From Phorcus lineatus (lineage: Eukaryota > Mollusca > Gastropoda > Trochida > Trochidae): a DNA stretch of 64,000 nt. Every line of letters starts with the position of its first letter. Position 1 is the stretch's first letter. The notes below the pieces were generated by a model. The model made no database searches, was not told the origin of the DNA, and was given only the letters and a program-made list of their open reading frames with translations. A program made the position numbers and the translations under genes. Location: assembly GCA_921293015.1 (NCBI GenBank), contig OV121085.1, positions 10,565,731 through 10,629,730 of the forward strand, written 5' to 3'. This document shows, in pieces, positions 1 to 10,835 of this stretch.

Positions 1-207
1 AGGTAATGGTCTTTTTAAGACAACCAACACGAAATTGACCATGAAATATCATCTCAATAACAGTGTATCCTTACGAGAGTCATGTTGTTTTGATTTCGGA
101 TAAAACCTGACGTTGTTAAATAATAAAGACATTTTTGTTATATAAATGTAAGAAATTATGGACAAATTTGAACCGAAGGTTATAATAAAAGTATTGGAGG
201 TACATAC

Positions 208-379
208 CTCGAAAGATATGGCCAGACAGACAGTATGACCCATGTGTAAGGACCATAGTCGTTCATTTTCATTTTCAATTCCGTATTTTTGAGTGTGCAA
301 CCAAGCTGTAATGCAAGGCTCTAAGATTTCACATTGACTTCCCTTCCAAACATTTTGTACTGTTGTACAAATTGTACAC
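208..379 (-). CDS. Possible internal exon of an unidentified minus-strand gene
   Basis: On the minus strand the sequence TATTCCCTCAG precedes 379 and GAG|GTATGT follows 208. The 172 nt between are open for 57 codons, including the run KYGIENENERLWSLHMGHTV. Splice sites, phase and composition are consistent with a real exon, but I recognise no family. A shorter variant could start at 359 after CAACAG and join an upstream open segment (512-428, opening MDDQMAQWMKLKACF) ending GAAG|GTACTT. That intron would be only 68 bp. Confidence 0.3.
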
Positions 380-621
380 CTGAGGGAATAAATACACACC
401 TAAAATAGAATCACTTTCCAAAAGTACCTTCAGAAGCAACACAAATCATGACTCCGTGTAGGGCACGAAAACAAGCCTTTAGCTTCATCCATTGAGCCAT
501 TTGGTCGTCCATCCGTCGGGCTAACCTATCTCATTGTTGCTTTCTATCAATCATTGCGGTCAACTGAGCTTTGTTCAGGCCCGAATTTCACGACAAATCT
601 CAGTCCTGGACGTGTCCCTAA

Positions 622-1000
622 CCCATAGCTTTAAATATGTGTTACTATCACCCTAGTCAAAGGAAGCAGTCTGCAAAATGGGTTCAGGACCACATGTCAT
701 AATTTGTCTATTCCATCTTGTTACAAAGTCCACACCTATAACAGAACGTACCATAGTTATAACCCTGAGTTCAGTCAACTTTACATAAGAGAGCTCTGTA
801 CCACTAGCCCATAGCCTTAAATATGAGTTACGATCTCCCTAGTCAACGGAAGCGCTTTGCAAGTGGGTTCAGGACCACCCACATGTCACAATTTTCTATT
901 CCATCTTGTTCACACCTACAACAGAACGTACTATAGTTATAACCCTGAGTTCAGTCAGCTTTATCTAAGGGAGCTGTTGGCAAGTGGGCGCAGGACCATG
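622..1000 (+). repeat. Two-copy tandem repeat, period about 186 bp
   Basis: CCCATAGCYTTAAATATG begins at 622 and again at 808. Shared blocks such as GGGTTCAGGACCAC, CTATTCCATCTTGTT and AACCCTGAGTTCAGTCA follow in the same order. The array runs directly into the exon-bearing duplication at 961, with a related GGGAGCT...AGGACCA motif throughout. Confidence 0.75.
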
Positions 1001-1250
1001 TTCCACATTCCACATCGTCTTTTTCCCTATATTCCAGAGCCATATACTGCAGAAGTACGTGTCCTCTGAGGAGGTATGTAACCTGGAGGCCCTTCTGGAG
1101 AAGTGGTTTATTTAAGGGAGCTCTGTGCAAGTTGGCCCAGGACCATGTGCCACATTTGTCTATTTTCTCTCTATTCCAGAGCCACAGACTGCAGAAGTAC
1201 GTGCCCTCTGAGGAAGTATCTAATCTGGCGGCTCTACTGGAGAAGTGGGA
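961..1250 (+). repeat. Tandem duplication (about 145 bp unit) carrying an exon start
   Basis: The unit TTATYTAAGGGAGCT...GCAGGACCATG...ATTCCAG-exon is present twice, starting near 961 and 1108. The two copies differ by scattered substitutions and small indels. This duplication created the decayed exon at 1038. Confidence 0.75.
1038..1115 (+). pseudogene. Decayed tandem copy of the exon at 1180
   Basis: After a TATATTCCAG acceptor the frame reads SHILQKYVSSEEVCNLEALL, then EKW, a phenylalanine, an isoleucine and a stop at 1113-1115. The real exon reads SHRLQKYVPSEEVSNLAALL, then EKWESPP. The two copies are 142 bp apart at the acceptor. The copy lacks everything after EKW. It also contains GAG|GTATGT, which could act as a donor. 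Confidence 0.7.
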
Positions 1251-2683
1251 GTCCCCGCCAATGAGCGATATGAGTAAGAACATCAGGTCCATATGGGATA
1301 GTGTTGAGTCCAACAAGCTCAACCTACTCACCATCGAGAACAGACTCGCCAGACAGGACCAGACACTCGCCAGGATGCAGTCAGTACTCACATTACCATT
1401 ACTTGCTTCGAAATACACGATTTATATATGTGTCAACCTAAGCTTACATCCATACTCGGAAATGACTTTAAGTTTGATTAAGATGTTTTAATGGTTTATT
1501 CACGGAAAGCCGAGACATGACACTGCTTGTGTATAACTTCTTCTTTAAGGGGCTTTGTTGAAGCTTGATTGATGAAGAAGAACGAGCTCTTATGGATAGT
1601 CAACTTCTTTATTGCACGAATAGTGACGTTTCGGTGTAGATACTAACACCGTTATCACTTGAATACCCACAAGAACTCGTTCTTCTGCTTGTGTATAGTT
1701 TGTTAAATGTCTAAATTAAGATTTGATGCCATGCAGACATTAATGGTCAACATAAAGATGTTATAGAGAATAAGTTCTTGTCTCTAGCTTATACTCTTTA
1801 CTTAGATTTGAATAGGTAAAAGTGGTCCATTGTAAACGACCGTAAAAGTAATATTTTTTCAATCAAAAGCCTGATCAACATGGAGGCCATGACTGAACAA
1901 CTTATTACAGCATTATTTATCCCTTGAGAAATACGAACAAGCGTTTGTTAATATGCCTTTTGACGTTTTGTATTTTGCAGACAAGTGCTGGATGATATTG
2001 CTGCCTGCTGCATGACGTCAAGAGCTACAGAACATATCCAGAAAACTAACCAAGATACAGCAATAAACAGGGTTACCAGAGAAACGAATCAATCATCAGA
2101 AAATGAATCAAAAACAAGCAACAACAACAAATCAAGTAAAATATACACTGATATAGAAAACGTCTTAACTGTAAAAAGGGAGCAAGAGACAGCACATATT
2201 ACTAGTTCAAATATAGATAACAATCAAAACGATGACAATCAGAAACCTGTTGATGAAACATTGATAGGAAAAGATGAATCAAATGACACAGGATGTGAAC
2301 ATGGGATAGAGGAACAGAGGGGTTCAGATCATGAACAATCTGAAGATGATCAGACTTTACCCGAAGGGGATAAATCGGAAAAAAATCATACCTCATCTCA
2401 AAGCAGTGACATTCAGATTAAAGAATCTGAGGGTGAACAATCAGAAATCGTTCAAACAAAACCTCAAGAGCAACAGTTTGAAGTTGAAAAGTTGTCAGAT
2501 AGAGAACGTGCTGTGTGTCATCAACCATCATCTGATTGTAAAGAATCTGAAACTATTCAGACTTTTGAATTATCTGAACGTGAACTTAAAGACAACGAAA
2601 AACATAAAGACTTCGATGATAACGAAACTCAAGCATCGAGTACCGAAAAGGACGGTGCCAAATCAATATCATCGCATTTGTGA
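1180..2683 (+). CDS. C-terminal end of an unidentified gene: last two exons (1180-1379, 1981-2683)
   Basis: Exon A (1180-1379) starts after the acceptor CTCTCTATTCCAG and ends ATG-CA before GTCAGT. Exon B (1981-2683) starts after TGTATTTTGCAG with A, giving an in-frame Gln at the join, and ends at TGA 2681-2683. Together they encode about 300 residues. The first 80 include ENRLARQDQTLARMQQVLDD, a short amphipathic, coiled-coil-like heptad segment. The last 230 are strongly acidic and rich in Ser, Glu, Gln, Asn and Asp, and look disordered. I do not recognise the family. A coiled coil plus a disordered tail could end a multimeric membrane channel such as a TRPM-type protein, but I see no diagnostic residue. 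Upstream exons lie outside the window or are not visible. AATAAA-type signals occur near 3050 and 3187. Confidence 0.65.
1570..1690. mobile_element. Short foldback element (MITE-like), within an intron
   Basis: Imperfect terminal inverted repeats AGAAGAACGAGCTCT (from 1576) and AAGAACTCGTTCTTCT (1671-1686) flank a core: CAACTTCTTTATTGCACGAA, then GACGTTTCGGTGTAGATACT, then AACACCGTTATCA. The core recurs at 56165-56243, and in diverged form at 8138-8275. It sits in the intron between the two exons of the left-edge gene. There is no coding capacity. Confidence 0.6.
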
Positions 2684-5600
2684 TTTCACTCTTGCATAAG
2701 TATTTTAGATCAATGCTATAATACAAATCTTTTAACAATATCGATGCTTTTCTATATAAAACGTTTCCAGTTTTAACAGATTTTTTATTAAGTGATACTC
2801 TTGGACGTGACGCAAATGAAATGCATGTTGTTATTTGGGTACTAGTCTTTTAAATAAGATTTGTCGTATACATATGGTCAACGAAATTATGAATCTAACA
2901 TTCTCTAGTACTTCCAAGTTAAAGAATTATCATTTTCATATTATTGGTTCAACATTTTTCAGAAATGTTTTATAAACATCTTAGTCTTTAACGATTTATG
3001 TCAAAGATGTTAAGACATGCTAACGTAAATGATCAAAGGGAAGTCACTCAAATAAATCTCTAGCATTTCCTCTTATATAGAGTTAGCTCCCTTCTCATTG
3101 GTAGCTAACATCGGACATTTTTGGATCATGTGTTACTTGTCATAGCATATCATTAAGTTGATGTTATTTTCTCTTGCACAATATCAAATAAAAAATTAGT
3201 AATTTCATGTAGATCCAATATATTTTCTAATATCGCTAAGCATTGCTAACCTTTAAGACAAAACATTGGTATACTAGTAACTCATAAGTATTATATTATA
3301 CAACCACTGTTTGAATCATATTCAAATAAATTCTGTACTATTCACATTTATGCATACGATGTATAGAACGAAGGGATAAATGACCTTGAACATGAAAAGC
3401 CATGAAGTTATGGCCCATTGACGGATCCATGAATTTTGAAAAAGATCCCCTTGGATCCCACTATCCCCCTAATTGATTATAATCCGTTTGGCCTTCTGAA
3501 ATATACTGATATGATATTTCACAATCAACATGACATTTAGAAAATGCTCTAGATTTATAACATAATTTGTTGTCAGTATTAAGAAGATCTGCTTTAAAGC
3601 GATTTGATAAATATTTTTGAAGATATTACTTGTTTGTCCTTTTTTATTTAAAAAAAGGTTCATGTTTTGAAAAATATTTTAGATGGTACTCTTTGTATAA
3701 AAGTATATTCTTAAATCTAATAGTTCCCCCCAAATATATTTAGAAGTAAGAATTTTAAACTATGAAAATATTCTACACATTATTTAATGAAAATGAAATG
3801 CGATTTATGTTGATCGTATGAATAGAATGTCGGCAAGAGATCACACTAATAATTTAGAGTAAAACCAATCTAAAAAGAAAATATAAATCGTTTCAAAAAT
3901 TTCTGGAAATATCATTATTCACTAATACAATCGTCTTGATTCGAATTTTCAATAATATACATTTTCACTTAGATTTGAAAACTACTATTGCAATAAAAAC
4001 ATTAAAAGATAAAATTTTATCAAAAAATAATATCAAATTGATATGAAGTATAAAATTGTTTGATGAAATTCATATCAAAGTATGAAGGTAAATTAATAGT
4101 ATTGAAAAATGTGAATAACGACCGAAATTGCCCTTAAATTTTAGCTTAAGATTACAGTTCTATTCGCACGCCAAGCAAGCTGATGTCGTTTATACAAAAT
4201 CCAGATTTTCGACAAAAACACTTTGGTGACGAAACAACCTAACATCCTCTCGCGACATAAAGTTGACCAAACTGTGTAACAGCTACACAGAGTCGTTAGT
4301 AAATTGTAACCACTAACATGTTTCCTTGTTTTAGTAACTTGCTAAGCAAGTTTAATTCGTTAAACAAGTGCTATTTTGTCGTTGAAAGTAATTCAATGTG
4401 TTTATAAATTCTAACCTGTAGTTCAAGATATTTAGAACAGTTTCTTAAACCAAATATTTATAATTTGATATAGGAAATTATGATATCCGAAATCGATCTT
4501 AGCTTTTTGTGGGGAAACAAATTACATAGTCGGGTTAAACGGTAAAAGGTGATTGCAAAATGGTTGCAATGGATTATTCATGCAGGTGACGTCGACGTTT
4601 TGTAAATCTTTTAAACACGTATAAGAAATTTAATTTTAAGCTGACGTGTTACATTGTAAAAACTATTTCTTCATCAAATATATTTTAATTGTAAAACCAA
4701 ATCATGTGTTCTTCTTAAACGCGCAGACGGTCTTTTTTTTTTATAAATAACGATCTTGAAATTTATCTTTCAACATCTGGTAATAACCATGCAACGGAGT
4801 AAATTGATTTTTGACACAATAAGAACTTATTTAATGCGAATGCTTCAAATGATTTAAAATTGCTATTGCTGTTTAATTTCATTTATATCATGCAATCAGT
4901 TCTAATAAAAATCATAAAAAATTGTTTTCCCATTTTAATTATTATTGCACTGGATGTAAATGAATTGCTATTGTTTAATTTCTAAAAGCCATTAAATTAA
5001 CCATTAAATAGCAGGTATACCTTGGTATTAGATCCTAGTTGCAGTAATACACAGAGGGATTTTCATTCAATATCCCTGCATTACTATGACATCAAGCTAT
5101 ACAATATAAACGTATTTCTGCAGTTTAAGCGTTTTCAAATGTGTCAGATGAATTTCTATCATTAATAGGATATAATCAATTTATTTAATTTTTGTGATGC
5201 AAATCGAAATTTACTCATTGTGTTAAAAGATACGTACTTCATAGGTTCAAATCTCAACTAAATTGATGTAAAAGATATAAATATGAAATTGTCAACATTC
5301 TTTATTCAAAAATACTTAACTAAGGGCAGTTACTGTTTATGATGAGATTAAGAAAGAACAGATTTAAAAAAAACCCAACTTATTTATTTCAAAATGCCTT
5401 TAACTTTATAATTGTCCTTCAAAGACTTGATATAATTAGCGTGTTATTCATAGGTTGTAAAAAAACGTCAGTCGAAAATTCCATTCGGTTTCAATTAATA
5501 ATCTTGTTGCTTTTAATTGGTAATGTAAAATGTAAAGAAGCTTGATGATTCTTTATAAAACCATTCTCCATCTGTTTTAATTTTTAGGGAGAAAAAATTT

Positions 5601-7429
5601 AATTTTAACACTAGGATTAATAATTGGCCTGTAAACATTGAAATTTATAGCAGCACCTGTTTAAAGTTGAAACAGTCCCTTGTTTATTGTTTACAAATTA
5701 ATAAAAGTATGTTGTATGTTGTAAACAATGTTATTTGTGACACTATAATGGAATACGTTGTGTCTAATCTGATTATTGAAATTCGTTATGACGCGTTACA
5801 TAAAATGCAATTTATTCTTTTTAAGAAATCCCAAAACTGTTCATTTTCATCATCATAAATACCTCTTTCTAAAAGTAAAAGAACCGTGATAATTTGTACT
5901 GCATCCTATTGATATATTGGAAGGTATCAATACGATGTCTGTCAAAATCAAAATATTTTTCTTCATTTAATTTGTAATGCTGAAAATGACTTTGTTTTAT
6001 ATTTGATAAGGATTACATTCTTTTAAAAGGCGATGTAATCATTTGGCACTTTAGCTTAGGTTACCCCTCGTAATGATTTTTGTTACCATCATTCAAGAGT
6101 TGCAAAACGAACGTTACAATCTTTTTTGACGTCTTTAAACAGTCTCAATTTTTTTTATATATTTCAATTCCATTCTTTATCTTTATAATCAATGCCTATT
6201 GTAGTAAAAGATGATGTTACAATAAAAAAAAGCAAAACGTGATTTCAACTGATGATTTCAAATCCTAGGAGAACGCCGTCACTTTGGTGTCTATTGCATT
6301 TTTATTAAATGATTTTATCATGTTTAAGACACGATCATCCATGCATCACGCTTTTGTTAGATTTTTTATAAATGAAAAACACATTGAAAGTCCTAAGTTC
6401 TACACATTTAAATCGTTATATGGATACATTTTTGTAAAGATTCCTTCACACAACGTACCAAATGCAAAGACTGTTCAATGACAGAAAAAAATAATGATAA
6501 ATGAAATAAATCAAATTACTGAGTGAACAAGATTTACTTGATATCAAAAGAATTACGTCAATTCGTTCCCTTCATTCATTCATAATACACTTAAAATAAG
6601 AAGGGTCAGTTTCAATTCAAAGCATCATTAATTTGAAAATGAAATAGCTCTCCTTTGTTACGAGTTAAGACTAGTGTGAATAAACCCATCTGTGCAATGG
6701 ACATGATGTTTTGTAGATTTCGAGAAAAGGACAATTCTCGAATTTGTGGATTACGGGAACACAATACCAGAAAACCTAAAAAACATTAACATCTGAATTA
6801 ATTAAGGGGCCAGTAACTGTCCATGTCTTGAAATACCGTGTTTAACTAGCACGCCAGATGTAGCATTTTTTCCGACAAAACATTACACACATAATGATTG
6901 TGATATTCAACTCTTTTCCATGTCAATCGTTATAAAAAAATGTGTCAGAAAAAGCCCACCAATCCTTCACCACCACCCTCACCCGCAAAGCCCCCCTTTT
7001 CCCTCCTTTCACCCGTCCACATCGTCACCTCGCGAGGACAGTCATTTTCAACGTCCAAATCCTCCAACCCTACCTTTTGTCCCCTACTCTCCAATTTGCC
7101 TCATCGTGCGAGATAGTATTTTTCGAACGTGAAGAGGAACACTGGTTCGTAGAGCCTCTCGTGCCTGGGTAAACGTTATTACGGCCTCTTCAGTTTCGAG
7201 GTGTTTAACTTCTTCAGAAAAGCCCATGGATTCCGTTCTGTAGAAGGGCTCATTATGCAAGTGCGTGCAATTAGCTGACAGCGTGAATAGGAAGGGCGGG
7301 GCGCTCTAAAGACGCTGCTTCACCTGCTCAAATACTTCTCATCGTCCCCACACACCTTGACAATACAGCCCAGCGACAAGATACCCTCCACATCACTGCA
7401 ACATGTTAGTGGAGAGGTAGATAATGTAC
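2684..7429. other. Intergenic, no gene seen
   Basis: This stretch is AT-rich with many stops in all frames. Open frames of 61-70 codons have no domains. From 6940 to 7400 the base composition shifts to C-rich, with a CCTCGCGAGG palindrome at 7028-7037, possibly a regulatory block. Confidence 0.6.
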
Positions 7430-8137
7430 AGAATGTGGGGGGTAGAGGAGAAACCCTCGTGAGCTCCTTGTTGCAAATAGACTTTCACAATAGAACATGT
7501 AGTTTTCACGAAACTGATAGTTTTGGACATGATGATGTTACCTTTACTCATTTTGATATTCGGAACTATGTAACGTATTCACTGGAGATATGCAGTGGGA
7601 CTGTGGGTACTTGAGGGTTGGGAGAGATAGTATATTCCTTACGAGTCGTTCATGAGTATTTTATTGGGGTAGGTTTTACAAAATGGTAGTTTTGGACCTG
7701 ATGATGTTCCATATTCATTTCGATAGCCACAGATCTGTAACGTCACCCTGTAAGTAATGCAGTGTTTGGACGGAGGAATGATACATGTGAGCTGTCTTCA
7801 TATTGTTTTTTCATATTGACATCAACACGTAATAACGTACTCACTGTAGATATGCATTGTTACTGTGTGTGCTTGAGGGCTGGGGGGATGGTTTATTTGT
7901 AACGAGTAGCTCATCACAAGTATTTCAATTGGTAGGGTTTACGAAACGGAAGTTAGTTTTGGACTTGATCATGTTACATTTGTTTATTTCGATGTCTGCA
8001 ACTTGTTTTCATTTTTTGAAAGTGGAGTGTTTTAGGGGAGGAAGGATACCCATAGCCACATGCTACACATAATGGTCGATGATAGCAAAATCCCTTGGGG
8101 ATACCTGCTACAAATAATGTTCGTAAGGTAGAAACGA

Positions 8138-8275
8138 TTTTTGTATAACAACTTCTTTAATGTGAAATACACGACATTCGGAGTATATTCTTACTCCTTC
8201 ACAAGGCGAGATGAAGGACTGAGCATATACTCAGAAACGGCGTGAATTTCACGATAAAGATGTTGTTATAAAAAA
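8138..8275. mobile_element. 138-bp near-perfect hairpin element, same family as 1570
   Basis: The left arm (8138-8199) is complementary to the right arm (about 8210-8275) with a few mismatches. Complementary segments include TATAACAACTTCTTTA with TAAAGATGTTGTTATA, GTGAAAT with ATTTCAC, GAGTATAT with ATATACTC, and TCCTTCA with TGAAGGA. The loop is about 10 bases. The order CAACTTCTTTA...ACGACATTCGGAGTATATTCTTACTCC parallels the core at 1600-1660, which suggests one foldback family. Confidence 0.65.
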
Positions 8276-8335
8276 TTCCTTGCCTTCCTTATGTATATCA
8301 CTTAAAGGTGCACTTCAAAGACGTAATCGTTTTCG

Positions 8336-8505
8336 TGTTGATAGCCACAACTATGCAACGTACCCACGTGCTACATGTAGTGTTCATGTTGATAGCCATA
8401 ACAATGCAACGTACCCACATGCTACAAATAGTGTTCATGTTGATAGCCACAACAATTAACGTACCCACATGCTACATGTAGTGTTCATGTTGATAGCCAT
8501 AACAC
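8336..8505 (+). repeat. 51-bp tandem repeat, about 3.3 copies
   Basis: TGTTGATAGCCACAACTATG followed by CAACGTACCCACGTGCTACA and TGTAGTGTTCA repeats at 8336, 8387, 8438 and partly 8487. Each unit contains AACGTACCCAC, ATGCTACATGTAG or a close variant. Confidence 0.85.
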
Positions 8506-8699
8506 TGTATTCATTCACTGTGCTTGAGGATAGTGTATTTGTAGCGAGTAGCTCAAGGATATTTCAATGGGGTAGGTTTGACGAAACGAAAGTATCTAAC
8601 ATGATGATATTAATCCTGTTGATAACCACAATCCTGACACATATTCAATGTACATAGTAAAGGTAGGACGGAGGATATATATATGTACTGCTTGCCACG

Positions 8700-10376
8700 A
8701 ATTGACATTTTAGCGATGTAAATTATAATTTGGTCAGAATAGCGTTGGATTTTGTAAAATATTTGTTTATGGTCAATACTCACAGCTTATTTATGGAAGT
8801 CAAATGATCTGCCACCTGTAGGACGTTAAGTGAATCTTCTCTGTTGGCCCTGTTGCAAATAATCAATCTAAATCGAGGCTTATTTAACGTATTTCGTAGT
8901 TTGCTTATGTTTGCACAATATAAACATCTCAACAAACAAAATAGACTACTCGAACACATATTTTGATAAATATATTAATTTCAATTTTGGTAATAACAAT
9001 GTTAAAAAGTTAGACTTGTTATCCAGGATTTTGTACAATAATCAATCACTGAAGATAGATGATTATTAGTTTATTAATCATGTAATTTAATTTTTAGATA
9101 AATTTCACGACAAGGTAGGACAATGCGAAAATGATGAATAAAAGAGCGAACACTTTCTGTATTTTGTGTATTTGTGCACATCATTTGTTGCATTGATATC
9201 TTACGTGTATACTCTGCATTTATCGATTGAACATAAATCTCAAAATTTGAAGGGTAAATGTGTAATACGTTGTCAGTAACATCACAAGTTCTTGTTATGT
9301 AATAGTAAAATAGAGATCAAAGGCGATGCATTGCTTAGCTAGCCCGGATATCATGAAACAAATATTATAGATATGATTGTGTATAATTGGCATTTTTCAC
9401 TATGTGTTTTAACTTAATTTTTGATTGATAGTATTTTTTTGAAAACAACGAATCAAGAGATATTCTTTTCTGGTATTCACTCATTTCAACACCAAATTTT
9501 CACATGCTGATTTTTATTTGTTCTATTTAGAGATATCGAAGAGATTTTTGTATCATCAACACTGTCCAACAAAGAATATAAAGCCTGTTTGCAGTCATTC
9601 TTGCATATATTAACTTGAAATTGAAAAGAAGGATAAAAAACACAATACATCTTCATCTTCAAATGTATGACATCGGAAGACACCGGAAGTATACATGACT
9701 CGTATTGATATGACATGATTAGCCTCATGACATCACATTGTTATAACGTCATAAAGTTGATCCTTTCACATCATTGCAAATCTGATGAGTAAGTATGAGT
9801 GAATAAGTTGTTTAGATATCATCATGTCACACATAGAATAATGTAACATGATTTTCGATAACAAATACACTCTGATAACTGAATGATATCAACACGAATT
9901 AAAACAATCACATATTGAAACTTTTTATTTTATTATAGCCTATTTATCTTCTTGTTGATTGATACTTTTGATAGAATTAGTTTTTTGGGTGACAGTTTCA
10001 ATATCAAAATCATGTTTTTATTGGAATTTTCTCCCGTTCATTTAAAACTTTGAAATACTTCTCAAATTTAACTATATATAGTAAATGTCCATGCAACTCT
10101 CTAACTGTTTATTTAAAGTTACACGATCCCATTCCTTCTCGTCTCCTATTTTCACATACTCCATTTGACATCATACTATTGTCCCTCGTTTGAGCCATTT
10201 AATGATGTAATTTGAATGCATGTTCTTTGCCATTTGGATATTTTATATTCTATGTTTTACGACATAGTTTATTTTTTAACTCATTACGTGAATATCCATT
10301 ATATAAATATTATCTGTTTCATGGTGTCATCGCTGACGTCATCTGTAGTATCATTTTGATATCATCACCAGTATCA
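8700..10376. other. Intergenic, nothing recognisable
   Basis: AT-rich sequence, with no open frame above 80 codons and no repeat or motif cluster noted. Confidence 0.6.
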
Positions 10377-10835
10377 TGACTGGTGTTATCACCAGTATCA
10401 TTACTGGTATCATCACTGGCACATAATTGGTGTCATCACTGGTACCATCACTGGTATCATCACTGGTAACATCACTGGTATCATCGCTGGTACCATCACT
10501 GGTAACATCAGTAGTATCATTAAGAGTATCCTCACTGGTGTCATATTGGTGTCTTCATTCATGTCATCACTGGTTTCATCATGATAATATCTAATGCTTG
10601 CATTCTTATATCGCGAATATATATCCAAGACAGCAGGTTAAAGTGCACAATTATGATATCATCGCTTATAACACCACTGGTGTCATTAGTGGTGTCATCA
10701 CTGATGTCATCACTGGTTTTTTCACTCATGACATTTCGGGTGTCATTTCTGATGTCATTTTTGCGTTTTCACTGGTATCAACACCCTGGTGTCATTATTC
10801 GTGTCGTCACGGTTGTCATCACCGGTGTCGCTACT
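10377..10835 (+). repeat. 12-bp minisatellite (NNCATCACTGGT)
   Basis: Between 10377 and 10580 the 12-mer ATCATCACTGGT and one- or two-base variants occur over a dozen times nearly head to tail. A more diverged block follows at 10655-10835 after an unrelated 70-bp interruption. It explains the repetitive 71-89 codon open frames on both strands here. Confidence 0.9.

Larger units (their letters stand above)
7430..8660 (+). repeat. Degenerate large tandem array
   Basis: Landmarks recur in a constant order: TTTTGGACNTGATGATGTTAC (about 7520, 7690, 7960), CTTGAGGG..GATAGT (about 7610, 7870, 8523), and a GAGTAGCTC...ATTTCAATTGGTAGG segment (about 7640, 7900, 8545). Copies are diverged, with irregular spacing of 170-650 bp, and are interrupted by the hairpin element at 8138. 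Open frames of 60-85 codons here are repeat artefacts. Confidence 0.6.

Noticed and set aside
951-1418. 155-codon minus-strand open frame
   Set aside because: It is antisense to the plus-strand exon and its duplicate. The apparent internal repetition is the tandem duplication read backwards.
6920-7172. Pro/Ser/His-rich open frames (70-76 codons)
   Set aside because: They result from a C-rich low-complexity tract; no conserved motif or splice site pair.
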